A stretch of DNA of 38,128 bases, from contig CAIYUN010000047.1 of NCBI GenBank assembly GCA_903929355.1, forward strand, positions 1-38,128. Direction: 5' to 3'. Positions 31,355 to 38,128 of the stretch are shown piece after piece. The first letter of the stretch is position 1. Every line of letters starts with the position of its first letter. This stretch comes from an uncultured Opitutaceae bacterium (GTDB taxonomy: Bacteria > Verrucomicrobiota > Verrucomicrobiia > Opitutales > Opitutaceae). A model generated the notes under the pieces. It did no database searches and was not told the origin of the DNA. It saw nothing but the letters and a program-made list of their open reading frames with translations. A program made the position numbers and the translations under genes.

Positions 31355-32734
31355 CTAAGGACGCGGCGGGGGCAGCCCGGTTTTCACCAGGGCGTCGAGC
31401 CATTCCTGCGAGCGAACCTGGTAGGGTTTTTGCACCCCGACCGGCGTGTCCTGGTGCGGGGAGTTGATCATGGGGAGCGGCTCGACCGGCCCCTGCATCT
31501 GGTTGATGGCCCGCCACACGCCGGGCGCGGGGCTGGTCTCATCGAGCAAGCCCATCGCCACCAGTGCGGGAGCCTTCGTGTGATAGGAAAAGTTCATCGG
31601 GTCAAAGTACTGCGCGGTCTCCAGAATCTTTGGGTTGGCCTTGGACTTGGCATCGCGCGCCCAGTCGGGGAATCCGGCCGCGCTGCCATGCTCCGGGCCG
31701 GTCACGTCACAGCTCGACGGCACCATGACGATGACCGCCGAGATCTTGGGGTAGAGCCCGGCCATGGAGAGAGATTGCTGGCCGCCCATGCTCGTGCCCT
31801 GCACGACGAGGGTTTTGCCGTCCCAGTCATCCCGTGCGGTCAGATAATCCAAGGCCCGGTAGGCGGAGAGATACATGGCGAGGAAATAGCTTTTCTCGCG
31901 GTCCGTCTGGCCGATGGATTGGAAGTTCCCCAACGGCCCCCGGTTAAGTTCGTCATAATAGGCCTTGGGTTGGTCGAAGGCGACATCGTGCGGCTCGATG
32001 TTGAGAGCGAGCCAGCCTTCCGCCGCCCGGTCAACGACCCGTGAGGGTGGCAGCGAGTAGGTGCCGCCCGCCCACTGGAGGATCAGTAGCGCCGGGTGCT
32101 TGCCTCCGCCCGTAGGTTTGGCGAGCTGGCCTTGGATGTGTGCGCCATTGATGTTGTCCATGGTGATCTTGAAGTAATCCACCATGGGTTTGGGACTGTC
32201 GGCTGCCGTCAGCTGTGCGTTCGCGGGAATTTCATGCAGTTGTTTGATCTTGGCCTCCCACCAAGTGTCGAAATCGGCCGGCCGGGGGGACGAGGGCTGG
32301 AGCTTTTGCGGCGCGACCAAGGCACCTGCGACTGCGCTGCCGCCACCCCGCCCGCCCCGCCCGCCCCGGTTCCCGCGTGCTGGCACGGTAGCGGCGGGAT
32401 CTGCTGGTGCCGGCGTGGCCCCGGTGCCCCGGATGTTGAGTAAAATTGTGCCCGGCTCGTCGAGCGACGTCTCGATCGTGCCCTTGCCGGAGGTGAGATC
32501 GAGCGTGTCGGTCTTGAAGACCGTCAGGCCGTTCTTTTTCAACGTGTAGGTGGCGGAAGCGAACTGGCCACCGGTCACGGCGACGTTCCAACCAACTTTC
32601 TCACCGACCTCGTATGAGGCGGTCGGCTTGAGCGGAGTCAGCGTGAGCTGCTGGGCGCGGGTGATCGGAATGGCGAAAAGAAGGGCGATAGCCGCGAACA
32701 GACGCTGGCGGGAAATGAATGGGCAGGGTCGCAT
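31355..32734 (-). CDS. Exported acetyl xylan esterase-like alpha/beta hydrolase (CE7 type)
   Basis: A 459-residue secreted esterase with a signal peptide (residues 1-27). An Ig-like N-terminal beta domain covers about 28-105, followed by a low-complexity RGNRGGRGGRGGGS linker. The alpha/beta hydrolase domain is of the acetyl xylan esterase/cephalosporin deacetylase type. Motifs are RPADFDTWW, VQGTSMGGQQS with nucleophile Ser315, the GLLDETSPAPG aspartate and the NSPHQ histidine. CE7 enzymes remove acetyl groups from short xylo- or other oligosaccharides. It lies 80 bases downstream of the GH2 gene in the same direction, so it may deacetylate mannan or xylan fragments before hydrolysis. Most CE7 enzymes are cytoplasmic, so export is unusual. 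Confidence 0.87.
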   Translation of the reverse strand: MRPCPFISRQRLFAAIALLFAIPITRAQQLTLTPLKPTASYEVGEKVGWNVAVTGGQFASATYTLKKNGLTVFKTDTLDLTSGKGTIETSLDEPGTILLNIRGTGATPAPADPAATVPARGNRGGRGGRGGGSAVAGALVAPQKLQPSSPRPADFDTWWEAKIKQLHEIPANAQLTAADSPKPMVDYFKITMDNINGAHIQGQLAKPTGGGKHPALLILQWAGGTYSLPPSRVVDRAAEGWLALNIEPHDVAFDQPKAYYDELNRGPLGNFQSIGQTDREKSYFLAMYLSAYRALDYLTARDDWDGKTLVVQGTSMGGQQSLSMAGLYPKISAVIVMVPSSCDVTGPEHGSAAGFPDWARDAKSKANPKILETAQYFDPMNFSYHTKAPALVAMGLLDETSPAPGVWRAINQMQGPVEPLPMINSPHQDTPVGVQKPYQVRSQEWLDALVKTGLPPPRP

Positions 32735-32750
32735 GGTGGGGGAGGGGGGG

Positions 32751-32790
32751 ATCAGATGTCAGGGTCAGAGGCCGGAGGGCGAAGGGCGGA
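32751..32790. repeat. CAGATGTCAGGGTCAGAGGC repeat
   Basis: CAGATGT, CAGGGT, CAGAGGC, CGGAGGG, CGAAGGG and CGGAGT units belong to the heptamer family. The tract lies in the 80-base gap between the CE7 gene and the GH2 gene. Confidence 0.65.
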
Positions 32791-32814
32791 GTGGGAAAGA
32801 GAACGAGGGGAACC

Positions 32815-35295
32815 TCACTCATAGCTGTCCACCAGTGAGCGCCAGGTCAGGACGCGTTGCAAGCGCGCCCGCGACTGCGGCCGGTTGAGTTCCACCTCGA
32901 CCGTCTTGGGCTCGCCGGGGTAAAGCTCGAACCAGTTGTCGCTGGCGTGATGTGCGATCCCCGGCAGGTCAAAGCTGAAGCGGTGCTGGAACGTCGTCGA
33001 GGTGAAGGTGAGGGCTGTGCGGCGCGGTGAAATCAGGCGAACAGTGGCCTTGGTGCGCGCCTGCGGCAGCGCGAGAAAACGCGGTGGCGCGAAGAACGCC
33101 GAGTCCTCGCTGACCGGACGGCCGGCGACCTCCAGCGTGACCCGGAGGACGACGTGGTCGCGGCCGTGGCGCGCGAGCAGCGGAGCGAGCCGGAGCGTTT
33201 TTTGACGCACGCTTTGGCCGTGACGCAGGGTCACGGCCTTGCGTCCGCGGAGCAACACCCGGCCGTCGAGGAGGAACAGATCCCACCGCAACGTGCCGCG
33301 CGCGGGGGTCGGCGCGTCGCAGACGGTGTAAAGCCGGGCCTCGCTCACGGTGGACCGGCGGTAGTTGCCGATGATCGTCGTCTCGTCGCCCGGCACCTCG
33401 ACGCTGACGGCCCGGGGGGCGAAAAACCGGCGGGCGAGATGGTGCAGCGCCTTCCACCGGCCGGTGAACTCAAGGGAACTCCATGAGGCGACGGGCCAGC
33501 AATCGTTAAGCTGCCAGTACACCGCGCCCATGCAGCGCGGCATGAGCCGGCGGTAGTGCTCCACTCCCGTCTGCATGCAATGGGCCTGGTTGAGCTGCGA
33601 GAGCCAGATGAGCGCGGCCTGATCCTTGGGGAAACGATAGCGGCGCGACACATAGTCGAGGATGATCTGGTTTCCCGCGCGGTTCTTCTGGTGGTTTTCC
33701 ATCGCGGGGCCGAAAACATTGGTGTCGTCGGACGGACAGAAGGTCGCCTGCGTCGCGGTCGAGCTGTAGCTCTGCATCCCGAATTCCGACACAAAACGGA
33801 ATTTCCATTTCTCGTAGTCCTTCACCGGATGGCGCGCGTGCCACACGTCCCAATAATGCGTGTCCCCGCGCTGTTCGCCGGCGGCGTGGTCGGCCGCAAT
33901 GTCGCCGCGCCATGGCGACGATGGCCACCACGGCGTCACTCCGTCGTGCGTTGCGATCAACGGCGGCAGCGCCTCGTGAAACACCCGGTCGTAAGCCGCC
34001 CGCAGGCGGGCATGCTCCGGCTTGACCAGGTCGGCGGCGTTGCAGCTCCAGACCTCGTTGTTGCCACACCAGAGGGCGAGGCACGCGCGGTGGCGGAGCC
34101 GCCGGACCTGGAACGCAGCCTCGGCGCGCACGCTGGCGACGAACGCCCGGTCGCCCGGATAGGCCGTGCAGCCAAACATGAGGTCCTGCCAGACGAGCAG
34201 GCCCAGCTCGTCGCACAGGTCGTAAAAATCCTCGCTCTCGTAGATGCCTCCGCCCCACACGCGCACCAGGTTCATGTTCGCCGCGACGGCCGCGCGCAGA
34301 TCCCGGGCGTAGTCCGCTCGACCCAACCCGGCGACGAAGGAATGGGCTGGGATCCAGTTGGCGCCCTTGGCGAAGACCGGGCGGTTGTTGACCACAAATT
34401 GAAACGACTCGCCCCATTGGTCCGGCTGCCGGTCGAGTACCAGCGTGCGCAACCCGAGCCGGCGCGACCAGACCCCGATCACCCGGCCGGCCCGCCGCGC
34501 CTCCAGTCGCAAAGTGTAAAGCGGCTGTGCACCCTGGCCACTGGGCCACCAGAGCTCGGCCTGCCGGACCACGGCGGACAGGTCTTCGATCCTTGCGACC
34601 ACGCGACCGGCGAGCGCGACCGTGCCGGTGTAGGTCACCGTGCGATCCCGGCGCGCGAGCTCGGGCGCGAAGGCCAGCGTCACGTCGCCGCCGGCCGCGT
34701 GGGTCTGGGTGACCCGCACGGTCTCCAGGCGGTTGCCACTCCACGCCTCCAGCCGCAGGTCGCGCCAGATGCCGGCCGTCACGAACCGCGGGCCCCAGTC
34801 CCAGCCGAACTGGCATTGCTGCTTGCGGATGACGGTGCAGCGGCCGACGGGATCGTTGAATTCACGCGGCGCGTGGCCCGGCCGGTGCGTCCGGATATGC
34901 TGCATCGCGCTCCCGAAGCGCACCGTCAGCTCGTTTTTTCCCGCGCGCAGGAGCGGTCCGACTTTCCAGCGGTGACCGATAAACATGTTGTCCGTCCGGG
35001 CGACCTCACGGCCGTTGAGCCGGACCGTGGCGAGGGTGTCGAGGCCGTCGGCCACCAGCTCGACCACCTCCGCAGCGAGCAGGGACGCCGACACCGTGAA
35101 GACGGCCCGATACTCCCAGTCGCGCTCCTCGATCCATTGGAGGGCCGCCTCGTTGGCGCCCCAAAACGGGTCGGGAATCCGGCCCGCGCGTCGCAGGTCG
35201 GTGTGGACGCAGCCGGGCACCATGGCCGGCAGCCAGGTCCGGCCCGAGCAGTCGCGAAACTGCCAGGTGGCGGAGGCGAGGGGAAGGGTTTTCAC
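32815..35295 (-). CDS. Beta-mannosidase (GH2)
   Basis: An 826-residue GH2 enzyme of the beta-mannosidase subgroup. It has a sugar-binding beta domain (about 1-190, including WEYRAVFTV and VHTDLRRAGRIPDPFWG), an Ig-like domain, a TIM barrel and C-terminal beta domains. The catalytic acid/base is Glu414 in CGNNEVW and the nucleophile Glu504 in FVSEFGMQS. The KGANWIPAH and NLVRVWGGGIYE motifs fit mannosidases. It removes terminal beta-mannose from mannan or glycan oligosaccharides. There is no signal peptide, so it is probably cytoplasmic. The start is GTG at 35295, only 12 bases after the GH1 stop, so the two are cotranscribed. Confidence 0.93.
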   Translation of the reverse strand: MKTLPLASATWQFRDCSGRTWLPAMVPGCVHTDLRRAGRIPDPFWGANEAALQWIEERDWEYRAVFTVSASLLAAEVVELVADGLDTLATVRLNGREVARTDNMFIGHRWKVGPLLRAGKNELTVRFGSAMQHIRTHRPGHAPREFNDPVGRCTVIRKQQCQFGWDWGPRFVTAGIWRDLRLEAWSGNRLETVRVTQTHAAGGDVTLAFAPELARRDRTVTYTGTVALAGRVVARIEDLSAVVRQAELWWPSGQGAQPLYTLRLEARRAGRVIGVWSRRLGLRTLVLDRQPDQWGESFQFVVNNRPVFAKGANWIPAHSFVAGLGRADYARDLRAAVAANMNLVRVWGGGIYESEDFYDLCDELGLLVWQDLMFGCTAYPGDRAFVASVRAEAAFQVRRLRHRACLALWCGNNEVWSCNAADLVKPEHARLRAAYDRVFHEALPPLIATHDGVTPWWPSSPWRGDIAADHAAGEQRGDTHYWDVWHARHPVKDYEKWKFRFVSEFGMQSYSSTATQATFCPSDDTNVFGPAMENHQKNRAGNQIILDYVSRRYRFPKDQAALIWLSQLNQAHCMQTGVEHYRRLMPRCMGAVYWQLNDCWPVASWSSLEFTGRWKALHHLARRFFAPRAVSVEVPGDETTIIGNYRRSTVSEARLYTVCDAPTPARGTLRWDLFLLDGRVLLRGRKAVTLRHGQSVRQKTLRLAPLLARHGRDHVVLRVTLEVAGRPVSEDSAFFAPPRFLALPQARTKATVRLISPRRTALTFTSTTFQHRFSFDLPGIAHHASDNWFELYPGEPKTVEVELNRPQSRARLQRVLTWRSLVDSYE

Positions 35296-35307
35296 GGGGA
35301 AGGAGGT

Positions 35308-36669
35308 TCAGAGGTTTTTGCCCTTGGAGCGGATGAGATCGCGATACCAAAAATACGAGTCCTTGGGCGTGCGCCGCTGCGTCTGGAAATCCACATGCAC
35401 GAGGCCGAAGCGGTCCTTGTAGCCCTCGGCCCACTCAAAATTGTCGAGCAGTGACCAGTAAAAATAGCCGGCCACCGGGACGCCCTCGTCCACCGCCCGG
35501 CGGATTGCGCGCAGATAGCGCGTCATGAAGTCAATGCGCTGGGGGTCATGGACGCGGCCGTCGAGGTGGACGAAGTCGGTGTTGCAATAGCCGTTTTCGG
35601 TAAAGACCAGCGGCAGGCCGTAGCGCTCGGTTTGAAAGCGGGCGGCCCAATAGGCGGCCTCCGGCGCGATTTCCAGCCAGGGGAGCGTGCCCCGGGGATT
35701 GCCGGCACCCCATCCGCCGGGAACTTTTTTGGCCCGGCCCCTTGCGTCCGCCCGCACCGGCCAGCCGGTATAACAGTTGTAGGCGATGAAGTCCGTGGGC
35801 TGCGCAATGAGTTGCAGGTCCTCGGCGGTGACCCGCGGCATGTCGGCACCAAAGGCTTTCACCCCGTCGGCCGGGTAGCGGCCAAACCTGATCGGATCGG
35901 CCCACCAGGCGAGGTTCCACATCGAGCGTTCCGTGCTGGCGAAATAGTCGCGGCGCGCGGCCTCGACGTCGCGCGGGCTCCTCGTGGCGGGGATGCGCTC
36001 CCGGCCGGTGTGGGCGAGGGCGATTTTCACCGGACCCCCACAACCCGCGCGCAGCGCCTGCACGGCGCGGCCGTGCGCCATCAGCAGGTGGTGTGCGCCC
36101 AGAAGGCAGTCGGCGAAGGGCAGTTGCAGCCCGGGCGCGAATTTCCCCTCCTGGTGGCCGAGGCCGAGGATGACGGGCGGTTCGTTGAAGGTCATCCAGT
36201 GCTTCACCCGGTCGCCGAGCCGGGCCGCGACCAGGGCCGCGTAGTCTCCGAACCAACCCACCAAATCCCGGTGGCGAAACCCACCGCGATCCTGGAGGGC
36301 CTGCGGCAGATCCCAGTGATAGAGGGTGACCCAGGGGATCACGCCGGCGGCGAGGAGCGCGTCCACCAGTCGGTCGTAGAAGGCGAGGCCCCGGGCATTG
36401 GGCCGCCCCGTTCCGCAGGGTTGGATGCGCGGCCAGGCGAGCGACAGGCGGTAGGCTTGCAGCCCGAGCCCGGCCATCAGCGCCACGTCCTCGCGCCATC
36501 GCCGATAATGGTCGCAGGCGAGGTGGGCGTTGTGGCCGTCAAAAACCTTCCCGGGCTGTTTCGAAAACACGTCCCAAATCGAGGGGCCGCGGCCGTCCAC
36601 GTTCCACGCCCCCTCGATTTGGTGGGCGGCGGTGGCCGCGCCCCAGACGAAATTTTTGGGAAAAGGCAT
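35308..36669 (-). CDS. Beta-glucosidase (GH1)
   Basis: A 453-residue cytoplasmic GH1 enzyme of standard length. Motifs are FPKNFVWGAATAAHQIEG, SLAWPRIQP, the acid/base Glu163 in MTFNEPP, the nucleophile Glu358 in VFTENGY, and GYFYWSLLDNFEWAEGY. It cleaves cellobiose-like or mixed beta-glucosides, and many family members also act on mannosides or galactosides. ATG 36669 begins the conserved FPKNF motif; an upstream ATG at 36702 would add 11 unrelated residues. It is the first gene of a GH1-GH2-CE7 set, compatible with glucomannan oligosaccharide degradation. No transporter or regulator gene is adjacent. Confidence 0.95.
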   Translation of the reverse strand: MPFPKNFVWGAATAAHQIEGAWNVDGRGPSIWDVFSKQPGKVFDGHNAHLACDHYRRWREDVALMAGLGLQAYRLSLAWPRIQPCGTGRPNARGLAFYDRLVDALLAAGVIPWVTLYHWDLPQALQDRGGFRHRDLVGWFGDYAALVAARLGDRVKHWMTFNEPPVILGLGHQEGKFAPGLQLPFADCLLGAHHLLMAHGRAVQALRAGCGGPVKIALAHTGRERIPATRSPRDVEAARRDYFASTERSMWNLAWWADPIRFGRYPADGVKAFGADMPRVTAEDLQLIAQPTDFIAYNCYTGWPVRADARGRAKKVPGGWGAGNPRGTLPWLEIAPEAAYWAARFQTERYGLPLVFTENGYCNTDFVHLDGRVHDPQRIDFMTRYLRAIRRAVDEGVPVAGYFYWSLLDNFEWAEGYKDRFGLVHVDFQTQRRTPKDSYFWYRDLIRSKGKNL

Positions 36670-36885
36670 TCGTTTGATTCGCCCACGCGACCGGGGGCAC
36701 ACCCCAGTCAGTCAATGGTTTGGCCGCCGTCAACGGTCTGAACCTTCCCGTGGTGGCCTGGTACCGGACTGACCGGACGGGAGCCGCGTTCCAGAATTTT
36801 CTAAAATGTAACGGGTAAGGGCCGATATTGGCCCCACGCCTGGACCTGCCCCGGCCGTTTTTTACCCCGCAGCCAACCCCCCTCC

Positions 36886-37038
36886 ATGCCCAGTTCCAGA
36901 CCCAACACCGGCATTCTCGTCATCGACGGCAACCGCGCGATCCACGAGTCCCTCCGCAAAATTCCCCGCCCGCCACCGGCGGGAGAGGAGTTCGCTGTCG
37001 TCGTCGCACTTTCCCGCCATGTCCCTGGCCATCGCTGA
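36886..37038 (+). pseudogene. Truncated response-regulator receiver remnant
   Basis: A 50-codon frame, MPSSRPNTGILVIDGNRAIH continuing ESLRKIPRPPPAG, resembles the first strand and helix of a receiver domain (as in ILVIDDNRAIHEDFRKIL). Only about the first 25 residues of the domain are present. The acidic pair is broken (VIDGN instead of VIDDN), the phosphoacceptor region is missing, and the rest is unrelated sequence. It overlaps the kinase start by 20 bases in another frame. It looks like the leftover of a deleted or shifted receiver gene. Confidence 0.55.
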
Positions 37039-38128
37039 ACCCCTGGTCAGGCCGGATCCGGCCATCCGGCGGCTCGACCGTGCGCTCGTGGCGGCGTTTC
37101 TGGAGAATGTGCCCGACGCGGTCTATTTCAAGGACGGTGAGTCGCGTTTCATCGCCCTCAGTAACTCGCTGGCCCACATGTTTGGCTGCGCCGACGCCAG
37201 CGGGGTCATCGGCAAGACCGACTTTGACTTCTTCGGCGAGGCCCACGCGCGTCTGGCCTTTGAGGACGAGCAGAACATCATCCGGACCGGCCGGCCCATC
37301 CTGGGCAAACTGGAAAAGGAGACGTGGCCCGACGGCCACATCACCTGGGCTGTGACCAACAAGCTCCCCTTGCGCGACGAGTCGGGCGAGATCATCGGCA
37401 CTTTCGGCCTCAGCAAGGATGTGACCGAGTCGAAGCGCATGGAGCTCGCCCTCGAACAGGCCCAGCGCGCCCTCGTGGATGCCTCGCATCAGGCCGGCAT
37501 GGCCGAGGTCGCGACCGGAGTGCTGCACAATGTCGGCAATGTCCTCAACAGCGTCAACGTCTCCGCGTCCATGATTGCCTCCGGGCTGCGTCACGCCAAG
37601 GCCGGCACCCTCGCCAGGCTGTCCGGGCTGTTGCAGCAGCAGGCCGGCGACCTGGGTGATTTTCTCACCAAGGACCCGAAGGGGCGCCGGGTGCCCGAAC
37701 TGGTCGAGTCGCTGGCCCGGGGCTGGGCCGAGGAGCGGGCGCGCCTGCTCGAGGAGGTTGGGTCGCTTCAGCAGAACATCGACCACATCAAGGACATCGT
37801 GTCGATGCAGCAGTCCTACGCCACCATGGTGAGCCTGGTGGAGCCGCTCTCGGCCGGAGCGCTGATGGAGGACGCGGTGCGCATGAACTCGGCGGCCCTC
37901 TCCCGGCACGACGTGCGCGTCAACCGCGATTTTACGGACGTGCCACTGGTGCTGGCCGACAAGTCCAAGGTGCTCCAGATTCTCGTCAACCTCATCCGCA
38001 ACGCCAAGTATGCCTGCGACGATGGGCCGAACCCGGCCGACAAGGTCATCACCCTCCGCCTCACGCCGACGCCCGGGGGCGGCGCGGTCCGCCTGATTGT
38101 GGCGGACAACGGGGTGGGCATCCCGGCC
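37019..38128 (+). CDS. PAS-domain sensor histidine kinase (3' end outside the window)
   Basis: The partial product is at least 370 residues, open to the window end. It contains a PAS domain (about 20-150: FLENVPDAVYFKDGESRFIA, GKTDFDFF, and IIGTFGLSKDVTESKRME ending it). The dimerisation segment, AEVATGVLHNVGNVLNSV, has the phosphoacceptor His170 of the HNVGN class, followed by a long coiled coil. The ATPase domain begins with the N-box VNLIRNAKYACD and DNGVGI near the end. It has no membrane segment, so it is probably a cytoplasmic sensor. It starts inside the response-regulator remnant, and a partner regulator may lie outside the window. Confidence 0.88.
   Translation, partial: MSLAIAEPLVRPDPAIRRLDRALVAAFLENVPDAVYFKDGESRFIALSNSLAHMFGCADASGVIGKTDFDFFGEAHARLAFEDEQNIIRTGRPILGKLEKETWPDGHITWAVTNKLPLRDESGEIIGTFGLSKDVTESKRMELALEQAQRALVDASHQAGMAEVATGVLHNVGNVLNSVNVSASMIASGLRHAKAGTLARLSGLLQQQAGDLGDFLTKDPKGRRVPELVESLARGWAEERARLLEEVGSLQQNIDHIKDIVSMQQSYATMVSLVEPLSAGALMEDAVRMNSAALSRHDVRVNRDFTDVPLVLADKSKVLQILVNLIRNAKYACDDGPNPADKVITLRLTPTPGGGAVRLIVADNGVGIPA

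Noticed and set aside
33556-35454. Long plus-strand open frame opposite the beta-mannosidase gene
   Set aside because: It is an antisense shadow of a well-supported GH2 gene. Such frames arise from high third-position GC, and the product has no recognisable domain and is rich in Arg, Pro and His. The same applies to long frames opposite hisD, hisC, the KGSADH gene and the PAP gene.

Overview
This window is a GC-rich bacterial chromosome segment of ordinary gene density. I see no phage, transposase, rRNA or complete tRNA. Several features together suggest a carbohydrate-degrading Verrucomicrobiota member of the Opitutaceae type: many exported or intracellular glycoside hydrolases and carbohydrate esterases, a Tat-exported glycosidase-like protein, weak or absent Shine-Dalgarno sequences at many starts, and gaps filled with short-period repeats of the ACCACGGAT/ACACGGATG and CTGACCT/CTCAACCC types. 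The taxonomic call is an inference from content. No marker gene was available to test it.

Layout. (1) 1-5174: a probable cyclic di-AMP (ydaO/yuaA-type) riboswitch leader precedes a long SPFH/flotillin-like membrane protein. A macro-domain ADP-ribose hydrolase, an exported FGE/SUMF1-fold protein and methionine sulfoxide reductase A follow. (2) 5240-12023: a pentose-acid catabolism block with a YjhG/YagF-type D-xylonate dehydratase, an FAH-family 2-keto-3-deoxypentonate dehydratase, an exported GH43 glycosidase and, divergently, an alpha-ketoglutarate semialdehyde dehydrogenase. Together these give the lower steps of an oxidative (Weimberg-type) xylose or arabinose route next to an enzyme that could release the sugar. 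(3) 12117-15011: an exported double-HMA protein with HxCCxxC motifs and a good terminator, a CE12-like lipoprotein esterase and a metallo-beta-lactamase/beta-CASP nuclease. (4) 15433-19357: histidine biosynthesis genes hisD, hisC, hisB and hisH; hisI lies apart at 30851. (5) 19377-22616: a SulP transporter fused to STAS and cyclic-nucleotide-binding domains, a DUF1737 protein and a coiled-coil/winged-helix protein. (6) 22674-25697: an overlapping set of a 24-codon leader ORF, a tandem-fused adenylate kinase and a two-domain PPK2 polyphosphate:AMP phosphotransferase. In both large proteins the N-terminal half has lost key residues. (7) 25933-31297: an unknown protein, HinT, a Tat-exported GH-like protein, a Dabb protein, a DUF971 protein and hisI. 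(8) 31355-36669: a GH1-GH2-CE7 set on the minus strand suited to acetylated (gluco)mannan fragments. (9) 36886-38128: a broken response-regulator remnant overlapping a PAS histidine kinase that runs off the window.

The most notable systems are the polyphosphate/adenylate kinase module, which by known chemistry would turn AMP and polyphosphate into ADP and then ATP, and the c-di-AMP riboswitch in front of a flotillin-like gene. The gaps also hold at least five families of short inverted or periodic repeats. One palindromic family (GGCGCCTATAGGCGCC) brackets the xylonate dehydratase gene in opposite orientations.
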